A DNA stretch of 64,000 nucleotides, taken from assembly GCA_031769625.1 (NCBI GenBank), contig JAUIMM010000188.1:14267501-14331500 (forward strand). Reading direction: 5' to 3'. The translations under genes were made by a program, and so were the position numbers. Positions 1 through 11,612 of the stretch are shown in pieces. The DNA is from Taudactylus pleione (taxonomy: Eukaryota > Chordata > Amphibia > Anura > Myobatrachidae). The stretch's first letter is position 1, and each line of letters starts with the position of its first letter. The notes under the pieces were generated by a model. The model searched no databases and was not told the DNA's origin. It saw nothing but the letters and a program-made list of their open reading frames with translations.

Positions 1-202
1 GATTAATCTAATAAATAGCGGACATGACGTAGGATGCGAGCGGCCAGGGGGCGTATTTTTCCAAAAAACTACCGCAAGTTTTGTTCGCTCGTTCAGACCT
101 AGACGCGTGAACAGACCGCAAAGAGCGAACGGTTCATTTGAATAGCCACCCCTATTTTCTGGACGAGCGAGCGCTAATTGCGTCCGGCTCTGAATCAGGC
201 CC
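1..202. mobile_element. 3' end of serial-palindrome element, family B (partial copy)
   Basis: The stretch ends in CTGAATCAGGCCC, the same terminus seen at 8921-8933 and 48084-48095. Only this end lies in the window. It has inserted into a family A element whose remnant follows directly. Confidence 0.6.
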
Positions 203-251
203 CATGTCCGAAAACCCAGGTCAGACCCGGAGTTTTGGTGGAAAAGGGGTA
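203..251. mobile_element. Remnant of PIF/Harbinger-like MITE family A
   Basis: The text closely matches the right end of the copy at 50727-51149 and finishes with GGTGGAAAAGGGGTA followed by TTA, the TWA-type target triplet of PIF/Harbinger elements. The left part was displaced by the family B insertion. Confidence 0.65.
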
Positions 252-254
252 TTA

Positions 255-880
255 TTAGGCATTCAATGAGACAACCAAGGCTGGAATACTTGTTTTATTA
301 TCTTCATAATATTACCCTACATAAAGAAAGGAATACATTTTACCAGAATTGTTTCGAAATCTGAACGGGAAACATAGATGACCAGTCACCTGCAACAGAT
401 TAGGCCTAGAGCTGTAGCTGGTCAGCTAAGAGTGAAAATTAGAATTTCAAATATATCAATTAATTGGATTATCAAACCGTATCTTAAAATGCACATTCTG
501 CATAATTAGGCGATTTAATTTGTATAATTAATCCATGACAAAAATAATGCTAAATTAATCTGAGATTAAATGTTACCAGTTCTGCTACAGAAACATTCAA
601 ATCACAGATAGTAAATGGTGATATTTGAACAAATGAACAAATACTTAAATTGTGCATAATGTTGAAATGGAATGAACTTTAAAGATAACAGAATTTTCAT
701 TGAAGGTCTTGGTGATTAAAGCAAAAGTACTTTAATGAGATATTCAGTGCAAAAATCTTGTGATGAATTTCCCACTGTGGGGGTGCAGGAGGTGCTATTC
801 TATTAGCCTACTAGGGTAACTAATTCCAGCCCCACTACTCTGCGCCCTACACTTTGGCAGAACGTAATGTGCAGTAGGCA
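255..880. other. Unassigned AT-rich stretch
   Basis: No convincing open frame, repeat unit or known element was recognised here. It could be old unique intergenic DNA. Confidence 0.4.
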
Positions 881-882
881 CT

Positions 883-1245
883 AAGGGGTCTATTCATGAT
901 GTTAATTATAAGGGTTCGGACCCCGATAATTAACATTCTAACTCTCTGCGGAATCAGGAACAATACAGCATTGCTCCAGCGCGGCGACAGCTGATCTGAA
1001 AATCAGCTGTCCCGCGAGTGGCTTCACTTTCGGAGCAGTGACGCTAGTGCGCATGAGTGACCTACAGACAAGAGCCCCGACATACGCACAAGAGCCCAGA
1101 CCTCCGGCGTAAGGCCCTGAACGGGCGGAGGGATCAGAAAGTATCCCTCTTCGCAACCTGGTCTCTTTTTAATAGGGAAGGAGCGGGTCGTGAACCCGGA
1201 GTGGGAGCATTTGCCATCTGAAGATGGCGAAAGCTCCCGCACTCA
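883..1245. mobile_element. Hairpin-rich MITE-like segment
   Basis: A hairpin at about 902-934 pairs GTTAATTAT with ATAATTAAC around an inner GGGT/ACCC stem. Another at about 1200-1242 pairs GTGGGAGC with GCTCCCGCAC through a TTGCCATC/GATGGCGA inner stem. The leading GGGGTCTATTCAT recalls the termini of the element at 48901-49767. The family is not established. Confidence 0.4.
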
Positions 1246-1729
1246 AGCTCTGAAAATATTGTATTTTTGGAGCTTGGTGAATTCTTTCCCCAAAGAGTGT
1301 ATAGGGACAACGGGTCATTCCACCAAAGGAAGGTAAGCAGGAGATATATGTGATACTAGTGTTTGGGGACAACGGGTCATTCCACCAGAGGAAGATAAGC
1401 AGAAGATATCTGTGATACTAGTGTATGGGGACAACGGGTCATTCCGCCAGAGGAAGGTAAGCAGGAGATATCTGTGATACTAGTGTATTGGGACAGCAGG
1501 TCATTCCAGAAGAGGAAGGTAAGCAGGAGATATCTATGATACTAGTGTATAGGGACAATGGGTCATTCCCCCAGAGTAAGGTAAGCAGGAGATATCTGTG
1601 ATACTAGTGTATGGGGACAGCTGAAAATTCCGGGAGAGGAAGGAAAGCAGGAGATATCTGTGATACTAGTGTATGGGGACAGCGGGCCATTCCACAAGAG
1701 GAAGGTAAGCAGGAGATATATGTGATACT

Positions 1730-2744
1730 CAGGGCCGGTTTTCCCATTACGCATGGTACGCAGCTGCGTAAGGCACCACATAGTGGAGGGCGCCTCAGCT
1801 GCGTACCATGCGGGCCACGGGCAGACTGTGTCTCTGTGACACAGCTGCACCGCGTGTGTAGTGCTGACCAGACGGAGTTCGGTCAGCGCTACACAGTGCC
1901 AAACACACAGCAGCCGCCGCCGGCCAGGAGGACTGATGGAGGAGCTGATAGCGGCGGCGGGACCAGGAGTGGAGTTTCAGGTAAGTGTTTTCTTTTTATT
2001 ACGTCTCTACTGTGGGGGGGGATTACTACTGGGGGCACTACTAGGGGGGCTTCTACTGGGGGCAATACAAGGGGGGACTACTACTGTGGGCACTACAAGG
2101 GGGACTATTACTGGGGGCACCAGAAGGGGGATTACTACTGAGGGCACTACAAGGGGGATTGCTACTGGGGGCACTACAAGGGGGGGATTACTACTGGGGG
2201 CACTACAAGTGGGGATTACTACTGGGGGCACTACAAAGGGGGCTACTACTAGGGGCACTACAAGGGGGGCTACTACTGGGGGCACTGCATAGGGGGGAAC
2301 CTACCCTGAGGGGACTACTGCAAGGGGGGACTACTACTAGGGGCACTACAAGAAGGGGGGACCACTCCTGTGGGCACTATATAAAGGGCAATACTGGGGG
2401 TACTGCAAGGGGGGGGAAATACAACTGGGGCCACTGTTTAAAGGGCACTTTTATAAAGGGTACCACTATTGGGGGCACTGCATGGGGAGACTACTACTGG
2501 GGGCACTATATAAGGGGCTTACTACTGGGGGCACAAGGGGCACTGCATAGGGGGTACAACTACTGGGGGCACTGCATAGGGGGACTACTACTGGGGACAC
2601 TATATAAGGGGCTTACTACTGGGGGCACAAGGGGCACTGCACAGGGGGGATCCACTACCAGGGGCACTGTAGAAGGGGCACTGCATAGGGGGGAGCTAAA
2701 AAATATACTCGCTTACCAAAAAATTTGGGCTAGGGCCGTACCTG
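1730..2744. mobile_element. Nonautonomous hAT element with CAGGGCCGG terminus
   Basis: The element begins CAGGGCCGG and ends near GGGCCGTACCTG. A perfect 8-bp direct repeat, GTGATACT, lies at 1722-1729 and 2745-2752, the duplication length typical of hAT. It carries no transposase. Most of its 1015 bp is a G-rich minisatellite. The target was one unit of the 62-bp satellite. Confidence 0.8.
2017..2695. repeat. G-rich minisatellite inside the hAT element
   Basis: Degenerate copies of a 24-27 base unit built around ACTACTGGGGGCACTACAAG are repeated some 25 times. Long open frames on both strands here are a by-product of the repeat, not genes. Confidence 0.85.
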
Positions 2745-2825
2745 GTGATACTAGTGTATGGGGACAACGGGTCATTCCACTAGAGGAAGGTAAACAGGAG
2801 GTATCTGTTTTATCTCCTGCCTTAC

Positions 2826-3323
2826 CTTCTTGATGAATGGCCCGAATACTTAATTTTTACAATTGCAGGTGATAATGTTCATTTTCACCTACCTTTGTAA
2901 AAATTAAATGGTGATGAGTAGGCTCCTTAGGAACATGATATGATACCAGAGTGATGGGATGGTTGGAGAGACGGTGGTGGTCTTCATAGAGTGGCATAGA
3001 AACTTTGGGTACCCTGAGTTTCTCCATCTGTCTTCAACAAGGTTCTGATCTACATTGGAAACAAGAATGGAAGAATTTTTTTTACATTTCTGAGATGTTT
3101 TTCTTCTTAATGAGAGTGATGAGTGTATTTCTTTTTTATTGCTAGCCTTCACCAGATATGTGTCTTTTCCCCGTCTTTCTCTCCCCGTTTTTCTTTTCAT
3201 TCTCTCCTGTTACTCTATCTCTCTCTTGTCTCCTCTTGCTCATCGCCCCTCCTCTGTCTTGCTCTTTATTCCTTCTTTATATCTTGCCCTCTGTATCTCT
3301 GTTTCTCTCCTGCCCCTCTGTTT
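2826..3323. other. Unassigned stretch with a pyrimidine-rich tract
   Basis: A short inverted pair (AATTTTTACAA with TTGTAAAAATT, about 2849-2906) is followed by a C/T-rich tract at about 3150-3320. No gene or element was recognised. Confidence 0.4.
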
Positions 3324-3709
3324 CAGGGCCGGCTCCAGGGGTCGGAGCACCCTGTGCCGGCCTCCTCCAGAAAATGGGGGTGTGGTCTAATTACCATAGG
3401 CTACATCCCCTTTGTGACATTACTATGAGGCGTGTCCACTGCAAATATCCCCCAGCCCTCTCCTATCACTGAATGGATGCCGAGCGTATGTGCGCAGCAT
3501 CCATTCAGAATCTCTTTGGGCCGGCACAGCTGTGGCAGTGGGGGGTCCCCAACCTCCTGATTTAACCACCTGCGGGCCACTTCGGCCCACAGGTGGAACA
3601 GCGGGACTGTAATGTCCCACTGAAATCGGGATGTTGGGGAGGGGTGCGCCATCTATGGGTGATGCCCCTGTGCGACCGCTCAGGTCGAACATCCCTAGAG
3701 CCGGCCCTG
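3324..3709. mobile_element. Short nonautonomous hAT element (CAGGGCCGGC termini)
   Basis: CAGGGCCGGCTCCAGGG at the left is mirrored by CCCTAGAGCCGGCCCTG at the right. The flanks CTCTGTTT (3316-3323) and GTCTGTTT (3710-3717) match in seven of eight positions, which fits a hAT 8-bp target duplication. Confidence 0.75.
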
Positions 3710-3717
3710 GTCTGTTT

Positions 3718-4290
3718 ATTGCTCTGTCCCCACTCTATCTCTCTTTAGGTGAGATGCATCATGCCTTAGAGAAAGTTAAAGTGGAGACATTGCCCATAGC
3801 AACCAATCAGCCTCCAGCTAACATTTTACTAGCCCGGTCTATAAAGTGACAGAACCTGGTTGGTCGCTATGGACAATTTATCTTTTTCTCTCTTGAAGGT
3901 TTAATACATCTCTCCCTTTTTGTTTTAGACTAAAGTACCTCATGCTCCTTGGGTGCGTCTTCAGTTCTTCCTGCTGACCAGACATGCGCTGTGCCCATCA
4001 CTGCTCCAGACCACGCGCGTGTGCACAGTCGACCTGATGCTTACATGCCTGGATTGTGATTTTACAGTTTAGGACAGACTATTGTAATCACTTTGTGTCT
4101 GTTTAGGGGGGAGCAGGGGCATGTTTGTGAGTGCTCAACGTGTGGAAGACTTTTTTTACTGTACGTTAGGTCCAACGTGCATGTGTGTACACCACTTTGA
4201 AACTACCGCATCTATCACCCCAGTCAACTCCCCAACTGCTATCTTGCCAGACATAAGGTGAGAAATCACAATACACTAATAAAGAGGGCA
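3718..4290. other. Unassigned stretch
   Basis: No recognisable element or coding frame was seen. Confidence 0.35.
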
Positions 4291-4296
4291 ATCATT

Positions 4297-4990
4297 AGAC
4301 ATACCTCCAACTGTCCCGTATTCAGCGGGACAGTCCCGTTTTCTGGGACTGTCCCGCTGTGCCACCCGTGGGCCGCAGTGTCCCACGGTGAGGGGGTGGA
4401 GTTGGGGGAAGCATACATCACTGAGCAGAGCAGCGAGTATGCAGAGCAAGAATAGATGCCGTGCGCATGTGCACAACATCTATTCACAGTGCGGGGGGGA
4501 TGCCCGGAGGCAACCCAGCATGTCATAGATGCTGGGCATGCCTATTAGTGATGTAAAAGGGGTGTGTCATCAGTCCAAGCCCACTTTACTATCCAGCCAC
4601 GTCCCCTTTTCAGAAGGGGGGAAGCCAAGAGGCAGCCCAGCATGTCACAGATGCTGGGCATGCCTATTAGTGATGTAAAAGGTGTGTGTCATCAGTCCAA
4701 GCCCACTTTACTATCCGGCCATGTCCCCTTTTCAGAAGGGGGGGAAGCCTGGAGGCAGCCCAGCATGTCATAGATGTTGGGCATGCCTATTAGTGATGTA
4801 AAAGGGGTGTGTCATCAGTCCAAGCCCACTTTACTATCCGGCCATGTCCCCTTTTCAGAAGGGGGGGAAGCCCGGAGGCAGCCCAGCATGTCATAGATGC
4901 TGGGCACGCCTATTAGTGATGTAAAAGGGGTGTATCATCAGGTCAAGCCCACTTTACTATCTGGCCACGCCCCCTTTTCAGAAGGGCACA
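4297..4990. repeat. Hairpin followed by four units of a 121-123-bp tandem repeat
   Basis: A perfect 14-bp stem at 4324-4337 and 4345-4358 is built on CGGGACAGTCCC. Four tandem units follow, with CAGCATGTCA at 4517, 4638, 4761 and 4884. A degenerate relative of the same repeat seems to occur at about 9569-9720. Confidence 0.7.
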
Positions 4991-5514
4991 TGCCTTCGGC
5001 ACCTGGAAATCCTGATTCATCTGGGACAAATGTTGTGAGGTATGCATTAATGCATTGTATAATGAACAAGGAGACATAAAACAAGCAGGGTCCTCTGCCT
5101 TACATTTCACATAGTGTCCCTGTCATGTCTTATGCTGAATAGATTCTTTCTGCATGTTGCATTTCCATCTTATTCTTCATCACTGTTACATTCCTATTTG
5201 TCCTGTCTGTCTCCCACATCCTCAGCTGAATATTTCTGTCACATCTATTCATTTTTATTCTGCCTCTTTGTAATTGTCCTGTATGTCATTTTGATTCCGC
5301 CGTCACGCACCTGCCCTGTGGTGTTATAGTGATGTTTTATACTTATGTTTTGTACTTAAGCTATGTTGTTGTTGTTGTTTATTGTATTTATGTGGGCATT
5401 ATAATGTTTTTGGGCAGTTTGACATTGGTTTGCAAATCCCGCTACTTTGTAAGTTGGTCAGTTTTTATCTTTTGCACAAGCGGGATGGTGATGTTTTGAG
5501 GAGGTTTTAAAAAC
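4991..5514. other. Unassigned T-rich stretch
   Basis: T-rich sequence without a supported feature. It ends at the poly-T that marks the tail of the minus-strand LINE. Confidence 0.35.
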
Positions 5515-8160
5515 ATTTTTTTTTTTAATTTATATTTTTATTGATTATTAAAATAGATCAGACAACCAAGAAACAAAAAGCGTCATACAATATTTATTAC
5601 AAAATTAATAGAAAACAACCAAAGTATACAACAAAAATTTGCTGCACAGATGAATAAAATAGGTTTCAAATTCCAAATCGTATTGACATAACATCAAATA
5701 TAAAATCACAAAATGAAACCAGATATCACCAAAATATTGATTATATTCTAAAGAATAGCAAAAAACAAAAAGAGTAGAGGGTGGCAAGAAATGAGGGGGG
5801 GGTATTGAAAGGTCAGCAGAGACCAGGGATAGAGAGATGTTGAGATTGGAACCATGGAGACCATATTGTCTGAAACCTAACAACTCCATTATTTTGAAAA
5901 CTGGTAATATACTCCATGGAAGCTATGAAAATAATCTTTGCCACAAGGGCAGATAGCATTGGTGAGTTATGATCTTTCCAATATTTGGCTATTAGAGATT
6001 TGGCTGCATTGCAAATGTATATGAGTGGTTTATCCTGAGATCTAGAAATCCCAGGTATAGGAGTGTTTAACAGGGCCACTACAGGAACCAATGTCACTTC
6101 AAAACCAAGAACACTATAGATCAATGAACAAACTTGGTCCCAAAAGGGAGTATCACAGGGCAGGTCCACCATGTGTGGAGAAAAGTGCCTTCCCTCCCAC
6201 ATGACCTCCAGCACAAATTAGATGTGGCCGGGAAAATGGCGTGGATCTTATTGGGAAAATACCACTGGGAGTAGACTTTATAGAATGTTTCTCTGATTGA
6301 TACATTAATGGAGGCCTTGGCTGTATGCAGTCTGATCTCTTTCCACTGCTCATCCTCCATAGAAAAAGATAGATCAGTTTCCCAAGCTAATTCGTGGGGT
6401 TCATGAGCTGGGGGGTCGGGAAATAAGACCGAATGATAAATAATTGAGATGTTACCCTTCTGGTTAATTGAATACAGACATAACCGTTCAAATGGGGTAG
6501 GCGTACTTAGTGAAGGACTTGAAGGTACTGAAATTGACATGAGGAGGGTAGGGTATATTGAACTTGAAAATCTGAAAATGAGGAGGGAACAAACGGACCT
6601 TAAATATGAGTGCAGCATTCAATACCACAATTACGCCACACAGCCGCAACTGTATTATCACAGCCCGCAGTAAACGGGATGGTGCCAAATTGGGGTCAAT
6701 GGGGAAGGGCAAGAGTCTAAGTCGCGAGTAGAGCACAGCCTATCCCATAACTGGATAGTAAAGTTAATAGTTGGGACCGAAACAGTCAAGGCTGGTCTGC
6801 ACGTCTTGGGAAGCCATATCATGGAGCCAAGATTCCCTCCTTTGAGAAAATAGTTTTAAATGTCCACCCACTTTTTGAGTCCTGGTAGAGAATACCATGA
6901 AACGATATGGTTGAGTTGGCATGCCGCATAGTACTCTTGTAATATAGGTAGACTCAGACAACCAGAGACTGTACTCTTAGCTAGGATAGATCTACGATTC
7001 GAGGCTTATGTCCAGCCCATATGAACCTGTTGCAAAGTTTCAGGAGGACAAGGGCCGAGTTGGGCTACTGCTACCAGGAGAGTTTGAAATAGGTACAATA
7101 AACAAGGGAGGAAATTAATTTTAATTGTATTTATCCTAACTATCCATGAAATAAACAATCAATTCCATCTGTCTACATCTTGTGTAAGTGTCTTAATCAG
7201 GACGTAATTAGCTTTGTAGAGGGAAGAGTAAGTTTTAGTGATAGATATTCCTAGGTATTTTATAGCTAAAGTTCTCCAGAGAAATCGAAATTTAGAGGCC
7301 AGTATTGTCTGAAATTGGGGAGAAGTATTTAAAGCAAGAGCTTCTGATTTGGAATGGTTTATTTTGTACCTTGAGCGAGAACCGTTTAATAATAATTCAG
7401 TTTGTAGGTTGGGAAGAGACACCAATGGGTTGGATAATGTCAGTAGAACATCATCTGCAAACAGAGATATTTTGTACTGGTTTGCCCCATTATGATCCCC
7501 CCGATATTCATAATGGCCCTGATACGTAGCACCAGTGGTTCAATACATAGTGCAAAAATTAACAGTGAAAGCGGGCACCCTTGGCATGTAACATTAAACA
7601 AAGTAAATCAAGGTGAGCAAAGGCCGTTGGTCATAACCAAAGATGAGGGGTGAAAATTGAATGCCTTAACTGCAGACATAAAATGACACTGGAAACCAAA
7701 AATAGACATTGTAGAAAATAATAAAAGGTCAAGAAATGGAGTCAAATGCTTTTTCCGCGTCGAGGGCCAGAACAACTGAGGAAAGTTTGGTAAAATTAAT
7801 GTGGTAAATTATATTAATGGTCCGTCTCGTATTGTCCATGGCCTGTCAACACGGAATAACCACTTGATCAGGGTCTATTAGAGAGGCCAAAATGGTGTTT
7901 AATCTATTGGCCAAGATTTTGGCATACAATTTTATATCAGTATTCAATAAGGAAATGGGCCTATAGCTAGCGCATTGGGAAGGATCCTTACCCGATTTCG
8001 GAATGACTAGAATCCGAGAGGTAGTTGAGTCGGTATGAAATTATTTATTTATTAAAAAGTTGAATCATATGGGGTATGAGTTGGTAAGCCATCGGGAATC
8101 CATCTGGACCCAAGGCCTTAGTTGGCTTTTGAGATTAAAACATGGTGTTTTGCCTCTAGT
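5515..8160 (-). pseudogene. 5'-truncated L1/Tx1-like LINE, ORF2 remnant
   Basis: Read on the minus strand, the 5' side begins with GPDGFP-like residues near 8110 (the reverse-transcriptase entry motif of L1-type LINEs). It continues through CQGCPLSLLIFALCIEPL near 7590-7540 and an FADD catalytic box at 7461-7450. IKYLGI near 7250 and the C-terminal block with CWR, GT and HTWWTCP near 6210-6150 follow. This order matches the second half of L1-clade ORF2. Endonuclease and ORF1 are absent, so the copy is 5'-truncated, as is usual for LINEs. Several frameshifts and stops separate the open pieces (8065-8358, 7159-7425, 6121-6618, 5813-6214), so it is dead. The 3' end abuts a run of T on the plus strand, that is, a poly-A tail. 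The exact clade (L1 or Tx1) cannot be settled by eye. Confidence 0.8.
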
Positions 8161-8395
8161 AAATGGGCCGTTTATTAAACCACCAGAAAAACCACCAAAA
8201 ACCACTGGTTTAGCAAAACCAACAAGGAAATTTACCCGCCACTTGATTTTACATGCAGAATACAAATTTAGGGCAATTTTATTATAGCACTGTTGTAACA
8301 AAAAGCTTCCGAGACCCCAGTAATACATAAAAACATAAGGAGTTATCCCAGAGCGCAATTCTTTCTAATATGATGGGAAATAATGTTGAATCAAA
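8161..8395. other. Unassigned stretch between LINE and family B element
   Basis: Repeated ACCACCAAAAACCAC-like text and no supported feature. Confidence 0.3.
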
Positions 8396-8933
8396 GGCCC
8401 TCATTCAGAGCCATACGCTCTGAGCAGAGCGCACGCTCTGAATGAGGGCCGGTCTCCATGAAAATGGAGCGTCCTCCAGGACGCTCGTGTAGCTGTGGGT
8501 CACCACCCACAGCCTATACGAGCGTGCATTTTGATGGCCGCGATGGTCGTGACCATCGCGACAATCGAAACTGCGAGCCGGAGCCTGCGGTTGAGGTTTT
8601 CAACCGCAAGGCCCGGAGTGATTTTGGCTCTATCAGAGCCAAAATCACTCCCACTGACATCACTAGTGATGTCAGTGGGCCGGCTTTAGACGGGAGGCAT
8701 TCACATGGGAACGCCCCTGTCAGGGAGGCACGCCTACCAAAGGGGGCGTGCTGTCAATCAACATCGACAGCACGCCCCCTTTGATCAGACACAACGAGCG
8801 AAGGACTTTCCTTCGCTCGTCGCGTCTGGCACATGCGCACGACGGAGCTCCCTCCGTCGTGCGCATGCTCAGTCCAGAACATCGACCCACTTGCGAGCGG
8901 ACAGCCGCTCGCGAGTGGGTCTGAATCAGGCCC
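8396..8933 (+). mobile_element. Serial-palindrome element, family B (best copy)
   Basis: About 525 bp are almost entirely consecutive short inverted repeats. Examples are 8396-8411 with 8435-8450 (16/16), 8467-8475 with 8478-8486, and 8617-8631 with 8635-8649 (15/15). The 30-base perfect palindrome 8650-8679 follows. Then come 8739-8755 with 8766-8782 (17/17), 8794-8805 with 8809-8820, 8832-8847 with 8852-8867 (16/16) and 8885-8900 with 8905-8920 (15/16). The right end is CTGAATCAGGCCC. There is no coding capacity. The superfamily is unknown because no clear target duplication was found, although AATGTT occurs near both ends. Confidence 0.8.
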
Positions 8934-9740
8934 AATGTTCACAGACTTCCTCTTTTTGCAAGAAGACACCTTGAGCTTTATCTTCCTACTGGGTAGTTGG
9001 TTCCTTCATACACATGAGATGTATAACATGGATACCGCTCACCAAATGTATAAACATATGTTCATTGAAAGGTTTCTTTCTAACATCAAGTAAATCTTCC
9101 ATTCAATCCCTCTCAATAACTCGTCTTTTGGAACCAGACTCATCTCAGGATTCCTAAACCGTTCACATAAAGGTATCTTTGAGGATGAAGGTAAATGATA
9201 AATTCCTTATTCATCCACCAGAATACATTTGTAGTCTTAAAAGTGATATTTATTCCATAAAATTATACAAATAAAATCCACAAACAGTCAAGAGAAAGGC
9301 AGATGGATAGCCCTATGTACCGCAAGCTGAACTCCTTTGTTAAAACCTGGGATCACAGGGAGTCAAAAGTTTACAAAAACCGGACACAGAAAGATCAATC
9401 CATCTACCATATGTGTAGTCAACCACCATCAATGCATTTCGGACCTTAGTTCTTCCTCACCATCTGTGCAAAAGATCTGTCTGAAACATTCATCCCATCT
9501 GCCTCTTAACACCAAAATCAAGCACAGCAGTCAGGCTACATGCCAACGACACTCCATGAGACACAGCTGCTCCATGCCTACCTCCCAACTTTTATGTTTC
9601 AAGATGTGGGAAAGGGGGTGGGACCTCACTTAAAGGGGGCAGAGTTTCTTATGAATGGGGGCAGGGCCTTGGAACACCCCCATCCATGTGACTGTGGGGG
9701 CATGCCCAGCATTTTTTTGGGGTTTTACTGTTTTCCATGA
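8934..9740. other. Unassigned stretch
   Basis: No gene was recognised. The piece at about 9569-9720 (G-rich, with CCTCCCAACTTTTATGT and GCATGCCCAGCA) resembles the repeat at 4297-4990. Confidence 0.4.
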
Positions 9741-10165
9741 ATTTACTAAGCACTCCGGTGCTTCGTCTCTATAGGATTCTTATCGGGACGCTCCTCCTTA
9801 GGAGGGATCCGATCAGATGCCTCCCATGAACCCCCACGACCTGTGGCCTTCTGCCTGGAATCATCATCACAAAGGACAGCTCTTTAACAGGAGAGCTGTC
9901 CTTTGCAATATTCTTGGTACAACCCGCAGTAATGAACCGCGGTATGTACACAAAGAAAGGCAGGATGTACCACATCGCTAATGCGATGCTTAGTACATCC
10001 TGCTATTAGTCGCATATGCAGATGGGACAAGTACATCTGACTCAGAATCAGCAACAGAGTCTGAGCACTGTGCTCCCCAATGTGGGAGCACAACTTCAGC
10101 CTTAGTGTTGCCATGGAATTCCAGCAACAGCGGCAGGACATCCAAGAGCGACTGGACACGATGTA
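9741..10165. mobile_element. Hairpin-rich element, possibly a Harbinger derivative
   Basis: Hairpins include GGACAGCTCT with AGAGCTGTCC (about 9875-9903) and AGGATGTAC with GTACATCCT (about 9962-10000). The plus-strand text near 10110-10150 reads as a Gln-rich peptide (EFQQQRQDIQERLD) like the tail of Myb/SANT proteins of Harbinger elements, but the similarity is short. Confidence 0.35.
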
Positions 10166-10494
10166 TATATGTCTTGTGTGTTAGCAATAGCAAATCACCG
10201 TTGTTAGACAGCATTGTTAACAGGCATTGAGCAGTGATCATGGATGATGGAACCAATCCAGAGCTTGTCTCAAAAACTGACATCCACGACTCGTTATGTT
10301 TTCATTATATTATGATTATTTATATATTCACTCTCACTTTCGGGGGATGCCCTTCAAATACTCTGAGCTGCTCCAGCCAGTACAGAGGATGCTCATTCTT
10401 CCATTAATTCTCATAAATATTCCCTGATCCCCAGAATGTGTCTGACATGTAAAGGATAAATAAGGAGAAGCTATTAAGCTGTGTCACACAGTAA
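10166..10494. other. Unassigned stretch
   Basis: No supported feature was seen. Confidence 0.3.
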
Positions 10495-10906
10495 TACCCC
10501 TTTTCCACCAAAATTCCGGGTCTGACCCAGAGTTGGAACAGAGTTCCTATCTGGATCAGACCCGGAATTTATCCAGCACTGACTCGGGATATTCCCGAGT
10601 CAGCGCCGCTCACACCGGAGTCAGGTCTGCATAGAGTGGACGCTTGGAGATGACGTCATCTCCAAGCACCACTGAAGCCACACCAATCAGCCAGCTAGCA
10701 GTGCACTCCAGGTCATCGTGACCCGGAGTGCGCTTTTCTCACAGCAGGGTTTCATGGGCTAAGCCCATGTTACACCCTGCTATTTTCCTGAGTTGGATTG
10801 CCGGGTCACCTGACTCGGTGATCCAACCCTCTCCCCTTTTACACCAGGGAGCTGCCCGAGTTAACCCTGCAATAACCCGGGTTTTAGCTCCGGTGTAAAA
10901 GGGGTA
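10495..10906 (+). mobile_element. PIF/Harbinger-like MITE, family A (complete copy)
   Basis: The element starts TACCCCTTTTCCACC, ends GTGTAAAAGGGGTA and is flanked by TAA on both sides (10492-10494 and 10907-10909). That is the TWA triplet duplicated by PIF/Harbinger transposases. Inside lie stacked palindromes: 10581-10601, a perfect 26-base one at 10642-10667, 10703-10731, 10743-10781 and 10793-10827. It has no transposase. Confidence 0.8.
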
Positions 10907-10909
10907 TAA

Positions 10910-11610
10910 GTGTAACATGTTTGACAATAAAAAAACAGCTCTTCAAAACATACTGTTTTAACATGAGCCACATTTAGGTGTCCTGCCACTTTAAGAGGTT
11001 TATGAGGCTCGTCGGGATATATATATTATATATATATATTTTTTTTGTGTTTAGTTTTTTTTATTTTTATTTTCTATGAAGCAGCTGGGAAAACATAAAA
11101 GCGATGTAAAATATAAAACTAAATATAAATTAAATTGCCTAAGCAATTATGTACCTCTTAAAATAAAATATAACGGTATTGGAAATAGTCACAGGCAGGA
11201 AAGGTGCATTTAAGTATTATTATTTAGCTTTAAATATTCTCCATTAATCTGTGCACAACATCAAATAACAGGATCACAGTAAGTACAGTAACTTGTCTGA
11301 ATTCAGAGCAATTTCTTACTGTAAGATTATAGCCTGAATTTGCCATTTCCGGAAATGCTGTAGATGTGTTTTCATTACCATAAGTTTAATTTTCTCATTT
11401 TTAATTAGATATGTAATCTGTTTCTGTATATCTCATACAGAGGGGAAATCATTTGCAGAGATGTCTATTTTTACATTGTCTAATATGGCATAAACATGAA
11501 TGTTAATATGTTAATCGCTGAGTAAAAGTGAAAGTGAGATACTTTATCCCTTTATAGAAGAACATAAAATAGCAGCATACAGCATAGGCAGCATAAAAAA
11601 TAATACTATT
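10910..11610. other. Unassigned AT-rich stretch
   Basis: It contains a short (TA)n tract near 11022-11040 and otherwise nothing recognised. Confidence 0.4.
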
Positions 11611-11612
11611 AA

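Larger units (their letters stand above)
1290..2825. repeat. 62-bp tandem repeat, split by a hAT insertion
   Basis: GATACTAGTGTATGGGGACA recurs at 62-base spacing (unit starts at 1352, 1414 and 1476, and so on). About seven units lie before 1730, and the array resumes at 2745-2825 after the inserted hAT element. Confidence 0.85.

Noticed and set aside
1611..2833. Gly/Thr-rich and Pro/Val-rich open frames on both strands
   Set aside because: Translation of a G-rich minisatellite, not a collagen-like or silk-like gene.
3123..3472. Overlapping hydrophobic and Ser/Pro-rich frames as membrane proteins
   Set aside because: They come from a pyrimidine-rich tract that gives Leu/Ser/Pro in any frame.
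9884..10283. Harbinger Myb-like protein gene
   Set aside because: Only a short Gln-rich peptide looks similar, and there is no continuous frame with a SANT domain.
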